Origin: Osedax fenrisi | Lineage: Eukaryota; Annelida; Polychaeta; Sabellida; Siboglinidae | DNA length: 64,000 nt | NCBI GenBank assembly: GCA_964019155.1 | Contig: OZ025243.1 | Span: 32,622,028-32,686,027 of the forward strand | Reading direction: 5' to 3' | In this document: positions 34,841-45,330 of the stretch, piece by piece | Layout: each line of letters opens with the position of its first letter | How positions within the stretch are numbered: the stretch's first letter is position 1 | Notes under the pieces: generated by a model | Databases searched by the model: none | What the model saw: only the letters and a program-made list of their open reading frames with translations | Told to the model about the DNA's origin: nothing | Made by a program: the position numbers and the translations under genes

Positions 34841-36339
34841 CAGAGCTGGGCACGATACTCAAAAAATGTATAATAGATACAATTACAATTACACACTTTT
34901 TTATTATAATAGATACTACTACAATTACTTTAAAAAAAATCATAGTATACTCTATAGATACAATTACAAATACATAATTTTCTTAGTAGATACATCTTAG
35001 TAGATACAAATACATTATAATTATATACAATGTATATAGGTATACATTATATTTATATATATATATATTCATCGATGTTGATTTGAAATTACATATCAAG
35101 GAACATTAAGGGGGTATCCCACTACAAGTATTTTAACTTTAAAACTATTTTCTATAAAGTTAACTGTAATTGTACTGGGAAACCCCCTTACTTTCCGTCA
35201 ACTTGCCTAAAATATAATAACTTTATAGGTATCCCATTACAACTTGATAAAAAATGGTTTTAAAGTTACAATATTTCCGGTAAGTTGCCGGAAAATCTTG
35301 TAGTGGGATACCCCATTTATACGGAAATAATGTCCGGAAATGTTTTATAGAAAGTGATTTTATAGCAATTTGTATTGGGATACCCCCTTTAAAGTTACTA
35401 TTTTTCCGGAAAGTAAGAGGGTAACTCACTAAAATTGTAGTTAACTTGCTAGAAAATAACTTCCTAAAAATATGTCAGGACATTATTTCCGGAAATACTG
35501 CTATAGCTACTAGGGATAGTGGGATACCTCCTTTAAAATGACATATTACATATTTACACCTTATAACGTGTTCTTCAGTAGATGATATAGAATACATTTG
35601 TTGATATTTATTGACATTTAATGATGCCCACCATGAATATTTTAGTGTACTAGTGTTTATTTCATCTGAAATTATACTATGAGCCATTACAGACTATAGA
35701 GAAATATACATTATTACAATATACTATTTTTCAACTAAAAATAATCAGCGAACTTTACTTTCGAAACATAAACATGAATATAGTAAATTATCAAATATAT
35801 AACAAATAAATTATTAATATATTATTAATTATTATTATTTAGAATTATCATATTTATTAAAATGATTTTATCTTTCTATATAATATATAATTTTGAATTA
35901 TAAATAAATTATTATATAAAATATATTATCAAAATAATTTCTTTGTTTTCAATAAATGTATATAATGGTTTTTGAGAATAAATCAATATAATTAATATAT
36001 CATAATTTTTACAATGAATTAATTTCAATATTTACAAAAGATATTTAATTAAAAACTATATATAATGTATATATATATTACAATTAATTTATAAAATGAT
36101 ATTATACAATATTGATATAAAATAAATATAATGACCAAATGATATATTATTTAATAAAATGTATCTGTTTAAATAATTGTCTTAATAGATACATATCGTA
36201 GATACTATTTATGACTAAAAGATACGATTACAAATACTTTTGTAATTTTTATAATAGATACAAATACAAATACAAATATATCTACGATACTGATTTTTTG
36301 CCTTAATAGATACTGTATCGGCGATACTGCCCAGCTCTG
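34841..36339. mobile_element. Non-autonomous hAT-type transposon, 1.5 kb
   Basis: Termini CAGAGCTGGGCACGATACT at 34841 and AGTATCGCC...GCCCAGCTCTG ending at 36339 are inverted. Both flanks are ACTATATG (34833-34840 and 36340-36347), a perfect 8-bp target duplication. CAG-G-TGGG-like termini with an 8-bp duplication are hallmarks of the hAT superfamily. The interior is rich in ATAGATACAAATACAATTAC and holds no transposase. Minus-strand frames at 35223-35687 lie in the nested MITE and are not genes. Confidence 0.9.
35109..35532. mobile_element. Harbinger-like MITE nested in the hAT element
   Basis: AGGGGGTATCCCACTA at 35109 is inverted as TAGTGGGATACCTCCT ending 35532, with TTA on both sides (35106-35108 and 35533-35535). 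Internal GGGATACCCC and TTTCCGG motifs repeat in both orientations. A 3-bp TTA duplication suits PIF/Harbinger; TTAA-based piggyBac is an alternative reading of the same boundary. Confidence 0.6.
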
Positions 36340-36347
36340 ACTATATG

Positions 36348-36515
36348 CTATATATGCTATAGCACAATTGTGCTACTTTATGTTGCTATTAAATGTCTAT
36401 TATGTTGCTATTATGCTGCTGTAATGTTGCTATTTAAAGTCTATTATGCTATTATTATGCTGCTATTAATTTTAAAAGTTTATTATGCTGTTATTATGTT
36501 GCTATTATGCTGACA
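36348..36515. mobile_element. Foldback element, right portion
   Basis: GCTATTATG/TTGCTATTAAATGTC units continue the interrupted foldback element and are the inverse of 33066-33211 (ATTTAAAGTCTATTATGC against GCATAATAGACTTTAAAT). I could not find a clear CTGGG terminus; it may have decayed near 36530. Confidence 0.65.
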
Positions 36516-36915
36516 TTAATGTAAACATTTTGATTTCTATTATTGTATTATATTATCATAATCAATTATAACTTTTAACTTAATATAAATTTTTATATAT
36601 TTAATATATTATTTTATCGAAAATAAAATTGTAATATAACTAATTTATAAGTATATTCACTTAAATGTGTAATGGTATTAGAAATATTAATTTTATAAAT
36701 ATTGTATGGATTAAACAATTTTTATAATTGAACCAAGGACATTAAAACATGTCCTTGATTGAACTGTACCCTTAAAATGTAAATATCCATTTATATGTCC
36801 AATCAGCGTCAAGCTTGGATTATCTGCCCTTCTATGCTCTGAATTCTCCCGAAACAGGTATGAAAACATGTGCGTTATTAACATTATGAGTACGCTAACA
36901 ATGATTATTGTAGGA
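36516..36915. other. Spacer, short hairpin, no gene seen
   Basis: AT-rich with a hairpin CAAGGACAT/ATGTCCTTG around TAAAAC at about 36735. A slightly less biased stretch lies at 36790-36880. Nothing else is recognisable. Confidence 0.4.
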
Positions 36916-36917
36916 AA

Positions 36918-37350
36918 ATAATTTTACAATGTAACTAATTATGAACGTTTTATCTATAAAAGTGCCCATAATTATATTGTATATACTTTATAATAACTTC
37001 ATAAAATACTACACAATTTTAAATAAATATTGACATTTAAATGGTGGCAAATTAGATTTTAAATCTAAAATATATAATAATTACAATTAATAATACTTTA
37101 ATAGATATCATTATGATTTACAATTTATGTATATGATAATCATATAAATAAATTGTAGATTGTAAAGAATTTTATCACAATTTAGTATAATTTTACAAAT
37201 GTGATTTTTTAAAATATATATTTTAGAAAAATAATTTTAGGACGTACCATTGAACGTTATCAACCAAAGTGTTATCTATAAAAGTGCCCATAAATATATT
37301 GTATATACTTTATAATAACTTCATAAAATACTACACAAATTTACATAAAT
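36918..37350. repeat. Direct duplication, period about 310 bp
   Basis: TATCTATAAAAGTGCCCATA followed by ATATTGTATATACTTTATAA and CTTCATAAAATACTACACAA occurs at about 36950 and again at about 37268 in direct orientation. A shorter TATCTATAAAAGTG recurs at about 37739 and 39219. Confidence 0.8.
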
Positions 37351-38224
37351 ATTGAAAAAATGTTTTATCTCAATTATTGTTTGAAAATGATTTTCAAAAT
37401 GATAGATTTATTAATGTCAATTAATAATATTCAATATCAACTTAATAAATCATTTATTTAATATCTTATTTACATATATAATATTATTATTTTTACTTAT
37501 AAATATATATATAATAAGTTATTATAATGTTATTATATATTATGTTATTAAATAATAATTATAATAATTGTATATCATAAATATACGTACTATATTTACT
37601 ATATGTAATATAATATTACATGTTTAGCGAGCTATAAGTTATAGTATAAATAATTTTTAGATAATAATTTATTGTAATTTTAAAGTCAAAAATGCTATAT
37701 TAATTAATTATTGTTGAACTTACTTAAGTATTGGTATTATCTATAAAAGTGTATAAATATATTATATATATTAATCTAATAAGTAAATCTTTTATATAAA
37801 AATTTAAAACATGTGCTATCAATATATTTTTAAAAAATAAACTATTTTCAATAAATAATATTGTATATAAACTTAATAAATCATGTATGTAATGCTAAAT
37901 TTACCCACACACATATATATATACACTAAATTAGTGAGAAAATAATTAATGTTTAGATAATTATTTGTAATCATTTATTTTTGAGAAAATTTAATATGGC
38001 TCCCATTTTGTTTTGATTACGATTATGATTACGCCTAAATCAAATTTATAATAAAAGCTAATTTATATATATATCTAATAATATATACTACATGTGCATT
38101 TTCAATATAATTTTATCATGTACACTAGTCAAATTATAAAAAGAGTATTTTGAATTTGATCTCATATATCGTAATCAAAAAAAGGGCGCTTTGTTAGGGA
38201 TGATTGATATGTATATCATATACC

Positions 38225-38225
<1 letters not shown>

Positions 38226-38304
<79 letters not shown>
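38226..38304. repeat. (TA)n microsatellite, longest in the window
   Basis: About 79 bp of uninterrupted TA units in copy 1 of the tandem duplication. Copy 2 has only a short imperfect equivalent near 39490. Confidence 0.95.
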
Positions 38305-38306
<2 letters not shown>

Positions 38307-38473
38307 TATGATTACATAATAATCGGGATTTATTTTTATTATAAATGTAATAATTTGTTATACAAATTAATGTATGAATCATATTGATCAATAACTAATT
38401 CTATTTATAATATACCAATTTAACTTATCTATCCCAATACATTAATATATTTGTCTTTATATGGGATTTTTAG

Positions 38474-38639
38474 GTGTTGAAACAATAAGGAGAAACTGGT
38501 GAGAGATGTTCTTATCTGGATATCATCGCACAAGTGATGCTCGCGTCCTGGTGTGCAATAAAGAACTAAATACAAATATGGTGAGCGGGAGAAATGATCT
38601 GAAAACGCGTTCCCTGGAGTACCGATAAATCTCAACCTT
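38474..38639 (+). other. Exon-like segment, copy 1
   Basis: Bounded by TTTTTAG (ending 38473) and GTAAGTAAAG (from 38640), good splice borders that are also conserved in the copies at 39696 and 58851. The plus strand has stops in all frames. The minus strand has an open frame at 38429-38635 that overlaps it. Role unknown; it may be a non-coding exon or part of a transposon. Confidence 0.3.
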
Positions 38640-39695
38640 GTAAGTAAAGTTAGTATATGTATATAAATATATATACATATCCTGTAATTTTGCGTTCAAA
38701 AATTCATATTGCATCTACATCCACCTGCCCTACTATAGCTAAATACATTTATGCCGCTTACTTTATTTGGTTCAATACATATCACTATTAAATCGTATTT
38801 ATTATCTAATATTTTTGTATAGCTCAAACTTTCTATATGAAATCTATATTAATAATATAACTAACTATTATATAGTGTAAAGTCAACGAATGTTTTATAA
38901 AAATTATTGTTTTTAAATCATCAAAATGGTATATTTATTAAAAATAGTATTTTAAAAATAATTTGTCAATTAATAATATTCAATATCAACTTAATAAATA
39001 ATTCATTTAATGCCTGATTTACATATATAATATTATTTTGTTACTTATAATTATATATAATTATATATTATAAATATACGTACCATATTTATTATATTAA
39101 AAGTTTAGCGAGCTATAATTTATATTATAAATAATGTTTAGCTAATAATTTATTGTAATTTTAAAGTCAAAAATGCTATATTAATTAATTATTTTTGAAC
39201 CTACATAAGTATTGACTTATTATCTATAAAAGTGTCTAAATATATTATATATAATTTAAAATAACTAATAAATACTATTTATATGATATGTTATAACATA
39301 ATTATAACAAGATTTAATAACTTCTATTTTACTAAAATTGTGAGTATTAATTTCTCATAAATTTTATATAATTACTGTTATGCTAGCATATTTGAATACT
39401 ATTATTTACAAAAGTCGATCTAAATATTAGCTAGTTAATGTGCGGTGGGTAGTACATGTGTAGATTTTTGAACAATACATTGATTGATATATATATCATA
39501 TACAGTATAGGTGTAGCTAAATATATTTACTATGATTACATAATAATTAATAGTTGTTTTTATTATATGTGTAATAATTTGTTATACACATTAATGTATG
39601 AATAATATTGATCAATAACTAATTCTATTTATAATATATCAATTTAACTTATCTATCTCAATACATTAATATATTTGTCTATATGGAATTTTTAG

Positions 39696-39897
39696 GACAC
39701 TGTTGAAACAATAAGGAGAAACTTGTGAGAGATGTTCTTATCTGGATTTCATCGCATGATTTACGTCACTTGTCTAATAAAGAACTATATACAAAAGTTG
39801 ATGGGCGATGCATATACAGTCAGGAGACCTACTGTGTAATGAGCGATAGAAATAATCTGAGCACGCATTCCCTGGAGTACCGATAAAGCTCTACCTG
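39696..39897 (+). other. Exon-like segment, copy 2
   Basis: Bounded by GGAATTTTTAG and GTAAGTAAAG. One plus-strand frame is open for 59 codons, NNKEKLVRDVLIWISSHDLR followed by HLSNKELYTKVDGR, before a stop near the donor; it is not open in the other two copies. Not recognised. Confidence 0.35.
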
Positions 39898-40139
39898 GTA
39901 AGTAAAGTTAGTATATGTATATAAATATATATACATGTCATTTAATTTTGTGTTCAAAAAAACCATATTTCATCTACATCCACATGCCCTACTATAGCTA
40001 AATAAATGTAGATTTATGCTGGTTATTTTATTTGGTTTAAATTCATCACTTTAATTCTAATATTTTGGTATAGATCAAACTATCAGTCACGATATGAAAT
40101 ATATATTAATTAATATCACTCAATATTATATAGTTGAAG

Positions 40140-41170
40140 ACAGCGAATAAAACTTAGTGTAATATCAAGCCGTGGATGTCCTCCCACCGGTGAAATACTG
40201 GACATGGATAGATGTGACCTGAGATGATTTGGTTTTGAAGCTAGTGAGAAAATCCACCTATGATTCATGAAACATGGGACTAAATGCAAGTTAGTAAGAT
40301 TAAAACACCTATAATCAGGTGAATTTGATAGGTATTCATCAAGGATGGGTTCAATTAAAAATAAGAATAAAAATAATATAGTATACACTATACTTTTCCT
40401 TGAATACTTTTACTTTCGATAAATTCCCACTAGTAAATATAACTATTAAATTCTTTATAACAAATTTTTATTTAATTACTAATTATTTTTATTTTATCAA
40501 ATATAACCTTAGATCAAAACAAAAATACATATATTTATTTACAATAGTACATACAAATAGAGAAGATCATATATTTATCATTATTAAATTACTAATTTAA
40601 AAAATGTATTTGGTCAAATACAAATATGTATATGTATATGTTTTATTCAAATACAATTAAAAATGATCAAAATCTGATTTTGATAATTATGACAGATTAT
40701 TTTACACATATTTATGTTTATTAATATATTATTCAAATATATTTCTGGTTAATAATTCAAATCAGAAAATCTAATTTTGGTAATTATTAAATTTCAAATA
40801 TAAATACACTAAATATATACTAATATTTAAATACATTTCTGATTAATGTTTAATATATAAATTTATCAATAAAATATATTTTAGATAAATATTAAACTCT
40901 ATAATATGATATATTTATATTAGTTTCATTCATTCATAAAATAATACATTTGTTAATGTTTCATAGCAAAGGTATCATTGGTGTACAACTAAAGAAAAGT
41001 GATAAAACAGAATTGATACAAGTTTAGTATATTTAATTTTAAATGTATTGTACATGTATCCATCATTAATTTATTATTGTTTTATAGCTGGATAGTTATA
41101 CATCTTCAAGATCAAGATGATCTTGATGACAAAAGGAAAGAGAAAGAAAAAAAGATTTTATCATTGTAAA
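40140..41170 (+). repeat. Repeat segment with two exon-like pieces; inverted copy at 57.5-58.4 kb
   Basis: TAGTTGAAGACAGCGAA (40132), GGTATCATTGGTGTA, ATACAAGTTTAGTATATTTA, and GTTTTATAGCTGGAT with AGGAAAGAGAAAG are all found inverted at 57510-58405. Piece 1 (40967-41021) follows TTTCATAG and reads KGIIGVQLKKSDKTELIQ to a GTTTAGT donor. Piece 2 (41088-41169) follows TTGTTTTATAG and reads WIVIHLQDQDDLDDKRKEKE plus six residues to a stop. The two pieces are not in matching phase, so they do not join into one clear protein. The minus-strand frame at 40116-40388 is not recognised. Confidence 0.4.
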
Positions 41171-42050
41171 TTTTCCATATGAATTGTAATATGAATTCTA
41201 TTTATATTGTATTAAATATATAATATATTATAATAGTTATATATATAGGTTAGTACTTTTTATTAATATATATTAAAATAGTTATATATATATAGGTTAG
41301 TACTTAATGTTAACAAAAATTGTATATATTATATATGAACTTGCTGTTTAAAATAAATTATGTATTATTTAAATGTGTTTATAATATTTATAATAAATAA
41401 ATAAAGTAGGATTTAGAAATTTATATAAATTATTAAATAATATTTGTTGCTATACTTTTTTTGTAAATTTGTAAGATACAAGTTATAGAATAGAATTTAA
41501 AAAGCTTTGTAAAATTATAAATTATATTAATTTTAGATGAACTTGATGGTTAAAATAAATTATTAAACATGTATTATTTAAATGGTTTAATATTTATAAT
41601 TTTAATTATATTTAATGATAAATAAATAATGTAGGATTTATAAAATTATTAAATCATTTTTTTTCTTTTGCAAAAACTAAAATACAAGTTATAGATTAGA
41701 AATTAATAATATAAATTATATTAATTTTAGATGAAGCAATTATTAATGTATTCCCATATTGGTTAGGAATGCTGATCAAATATATTAAATAATATTTTTT
41801 CTTTTATAAAAACAAGTTATATAATAGAATTTAAGAGTTAAAAAGCTTTGTAAAAATATATATTATATTAATTTTAGATAACAAAATTATTCATTTATTC
41901 ATAGTGGTTAGGAATGCTGATCATTTTGTTATATCTACATATATAATAAAGATAGTCTTAATTTCATTAACAAATATTCATTATTTAATGAGATGGATTA
42001 ATATATATTATAAATAATTTATAAAAACATTTATAATTCCTATCTGTACT
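41171..42050 (+). repeat. Imperfect repeats with exon-like VFPYWLGMLI piece
   Basis: TATATTAATTTTAGAT recurs at about 41526, 41719 and 41866, each followed by related sequence. In the middle copy (41731-41792) the frame after the AG reads EAIINVFPYWLGMLIKYIK and stops. The third copy has decayed. GGAATGCTGATCA is conserved in the last two and in the inverted relative near 57123. TAGGTTAGTACTT is duplicated at about 41247 and 41293. Confidence 0.45.
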
Positions 42051-42059
42051 ATGTACAAT

Positions 42060-42425
42060 TTTTACCAATTATTTATGCAAATTTGTGATTATAACCATTG
42101 TTTTACTTTATCAACGATATATCTGATCTTATCCTATTTAAGAGAATCATATATATCTTAGCTGCAATTATAATTAGTGTAATTCCCCGATTATTCTTTT
42201 TGATAGATTTGATAAAAATCTTATTTTTTATAGAAAGGAATAAGCATCATTCATTCCATTAGTCTTGAGAATATAAATTATTGCACGCGTTCAGTCAGAT
42301 TTCTTGAAATTCATCTAGTTTCCATACTTCAGTTGATATTTCATCTAAGCCAACAGATTTTCCCTTTTGTATGCTTTTAGTAGCTTTAATTAATTCATCT
42401 ATTGTAAATGCCCTTTTAATTATTA
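42060..42425 (-). pseudogene. RTE-clade LINE fragment
   Basis: The minus strand reads AFTIDELIKATKSIQKGKSV, then GLDEISTEVWKLDEFQEI and stop, and after a gap NNRGITLIIIAAKIYMILLN and RIR. The F-I-EL--A---IK-GK--GLD-I--E--K and NYRGITL---A-KI motifs are characteristic of the region at the start of RTE-clade reverse transcriptase. Three or more stops are present. Only about 120 codons survive and the catalytic box is absent. Confidence 0.8.
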
Positions 42426-42429
42426 AATA

Positions 42430-42741
42430 ATGTTAAAAATATTTCTCTAAAACCCTTATAATTATTATAGTAAATATAGTATAAGTTATTAATTATGTCA
42501 AGTACCATTACATATATCATTCTATAAGTTAAGGGTGTTATGAACATTGAATACTATACACTGTGTATAATGTTAATGGGATTTTATCATACACTATTAA
42601 AAGTATATTATAAACGTAAACCAATATAATTTTATGATTCCTATTCGAAAATATTGTGAAGTCTACATCCAAGGCAGGATATTTGCGAATGGAACATATA
42701 TACAATTATATCATAGATTGGATATATGCATATCACTATAG

Positions 42742-42772
<31 letters not shown>

Positions 42773-42913
42773 TGAGTGGGGTTCACTCTAATGTATATAC
42801 TATATTTTGATAGAAATCCATATAAAATATATAATTTATTCCGGAGTTTTCAGTTTACCTACAGAATACAATTCTATAAGGTTTTTAAAATAAACTTTTA
42901 ATTGCAATTTATA

Positions 42914-42957
<44 letters not shown>

Positions 42958-43574
42958 TATTATAGAGTTCTATAATACTAGGATTACTATAATAGTTTAC
43001 TCATCACTGATTTATATTATATATATAGGATATATTTATATACCTATAGGCTATATATCTATGCTATCATTTATAGCATATATTTATAGTTTACATAAAA
43101 TACAAATCTGTTATTATTATACACATCAATATCTACTCTTTTCTGGAAATAATAAATTTGTTTTTAATCATTGACCATATATGTAGAGTACCAAAATCTG
43201 GTACTCTAAATCTATGCCATTGACCCACATATTTTAAATCCCCCTCAAAGTGTGTGCATTGACCTAATAATATAATTAATAATAAACTAAATTATAAACT
43301 CTAATTCATTATTAAAATTTATATTTATAAACCTTTATATAATATATAATATTTATATATTATATTATTATCATATTTCTTAATATAATTATTTAATATA
43401 GTAATTTAAAAAATAAAATTGGCGAATATTGATTGTGATATAAGGTAATATACAGTTACAATTTAATATAATTCTCATTTATCACCAATTTTAAATTTAT
43501 TTAAATTATTTTAATTTAAATAGTGCATACTTTATGCTATGAATACATATTTATAAACTATATTATATCATATA

Positions 43575-43621
<47 letters not shown>

Positions 43622-43880
43622 ATATGGTATATGATAATGTAGTACCGGTCATATTCTATATGATTGAGATTATCATATAAATAAACTTTATTATAAAGTA
43701 TTACACTTATTCAATAATTGTAACAATTTAAAATAATATATATTATATAATATAACCATACGGTTATGGTATATAACCTGCAAATAAAAATTCAGAACAT
43801 GATATATTTTATATATTGAATATCATTATTGCTTAGTTGAATATATATATATATATATATAATTATAATTGTAATTATAA
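42430..43880. other. AT-rich spacer with TA tracts and a hairpin
   Basis: (TA)n tracts lie at about 42748-42772, 42918-42954 and 43578-43618, the last inside an inverted repeat ATATCATATAT/ATATATGATAT. A perfect 10-bp-arm hairpin TAGAGTACCA/TGGTACTCTA sits at 43184-43208, between three occurrences of CATTGACC. No gene; the 90-codon frame at 42902 begins in a TA tract. Confidence 0.5.
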
Positions 43881-43886
43881 TTATAA

Positions 43887-43914
43887 TTGGGAATAACATT
43901 AATGTTATTCCCAA
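43887..43914. repeat. Perfect 28-bp palindrome with no spacer
   Basis: TTGGGAATAACATT followed by its exact reverse complement, inside (AATTAT)n sequence. Confidence 0.95.
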
Positions 43915-44149
43915 TATATACATATAATAATATATGTATATATGACTGTATGACGGATGTACATATTATTAGGTGAATTATGGGAAGAATATTATGAAAT
44001 TAAATCGTACAATTCTAGTGTTTTTAATATGTAGCTAGGTGATGTAAATTTGAATAGTGGCATCCCTAAATTAATAGTAATATTTGTTAATTAATATTTT
44101 ACACTACTTTATAAGGTACTTTTTTAATAGGTTTAATAATGTTTATTAG

Positions 44150-45330
44150 TGTTTAAATTGGTTACTAGTGATCTAGTTCAGTTTGTTATTTAGTATTTAG
44201 TATAAATTCTACTATTTATAAATAATTAATTACATTAATATATATTATCACACTTCGCACGATATCACTCCCCAAGAAATAACTTCGCACTAGATTACTA
44301 GAATTCTTTAAATTACTTCTTAATCTAATTTGTATTATCTAATTTAGAGATTAAAGTTTAAATGTATTAATAAAAACTATTATAATATATAATTTTACTA
44401 TCGTTATAAATATATGTGATGTATATATTTACAAAACTGCAATATTATCGTGTGTCATATTTTATGATACACTTTCTTTACAATTTATGAAGTGATAACC
44501 CGTTCAGTTGTATAGTATGTAAATTGATATTTTACAATTATTTATAAGGTCATTTTTCATTGTATCTCATTACCATATGTATCATTAGTTATATTAGTGT
44601 TTAAATTACTTCTAAATCTAATTCGTATTGTTTAAACTTAAACGTATTAATAAAATCTATTATAATATATAATTTTACTACCGTTATAAATTATCGTGAT
44701 ATATATATATTATATAATATTATATTCAAAATTGCAATATTATCGTGCATCATATTCTTTAAGTTAGACACTACGAATTAAATTAAGAAGTAATATAAAC
44801 ACTAATAAATTTACTTGTAAATGATATTAATGTGATATATTCAAAATTACCTTATAAATTATTGTATAGTATAACATTATTAAAGTATTAAAGTGTAAAA
44901 TATTAATTTACATAGTCTAAACTAAACATGTATCGCTTTATAACCTCTGTATACAGAGGGATATAGGAGGGATATCACCTAATATGATGCAAAATAATCT
45001 GAATATTTGTTATATATATCACGAATATTATTAATAGATGTTAAATTATATATTATAATAGCTTAAGAAGTAATTTAAACTCTAATAACATTTATGATAC
45101 TATGAAATTAATGAAATATAATGAAAAATAATCATAATATCAATTAGTTTAAAATATTAATTTGTATATTATAAACTACATGTGTTCTTCTAAAGAACAC
45201 GTATCATCAAATATTATTCACGATAATCTTGCAATTTTGTGTATATATATTACGAATATTTATGAGTAAGATTATAAATTATAATAGATTTTATTAATAA
45301 GTTGAAGATAGATAGTATTATAATTATTAT
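44150..45330. repeat. Dispersed and inverted repeats of about 290 bp
   Basis: TTAAATTACTTCT-AATCTAAT, AATATATAATTTTACTA-CGTTATAAAT and TGCAATATTATCGTG recur at 44310-44460 and 44610-44750. Inverted relatives (TTAAGAAGTAAT, AATTATAATAGATTTTATTAATA) lie at about 44780, 45065 and 45275. A perfect palindrome CCTCTGTATACAGAGG lies at 44944-44959. No gene is seen. The right edge grades into the satellite. Confidence 0.55.

Larger units (their letters stand above)
37350..40140 (+). repeat. Tandem segmental duplication of about 1.2-1.5 kb
   Basis: CAATATCAACTTAATAAA, TTTAGCGAGCTATAA, TAAAGTCAAAAATGCTATA, ATTGATCAATAACTAATTCT, GTTGAAACAATAAGGAGAAA and GTAAGTAAAGTTAGTATATG appear in the same order in 37400-38700 and 38950-39930. 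Spacing differs through indels and an expanded TA tract at 38226-38304. A third, inverted copy of its right part lies at 58560-58870. Confidence 0.8.

Noticed and set aside
34689..34943. Minus-strand 84-codon frame
   Set aside because: It spans the end of one element and the start of another (LINE 3' end into hAT) and is antisense to LINE coding sequence.
36735..36760. Rho-independent-type terminator hairpin
   Set aside because: The hairpin is real, but there is no bacterial gene context and no U tract; it is probably incidental.
40116..40388. Minus-strand 90-codon frame (WIFSLASKPNHLRSHLS) as a gene
   Set aside because: Its composition is better than random, but the inverted relative near 58.3 kb does not preserve it and there is no recognisable motif.
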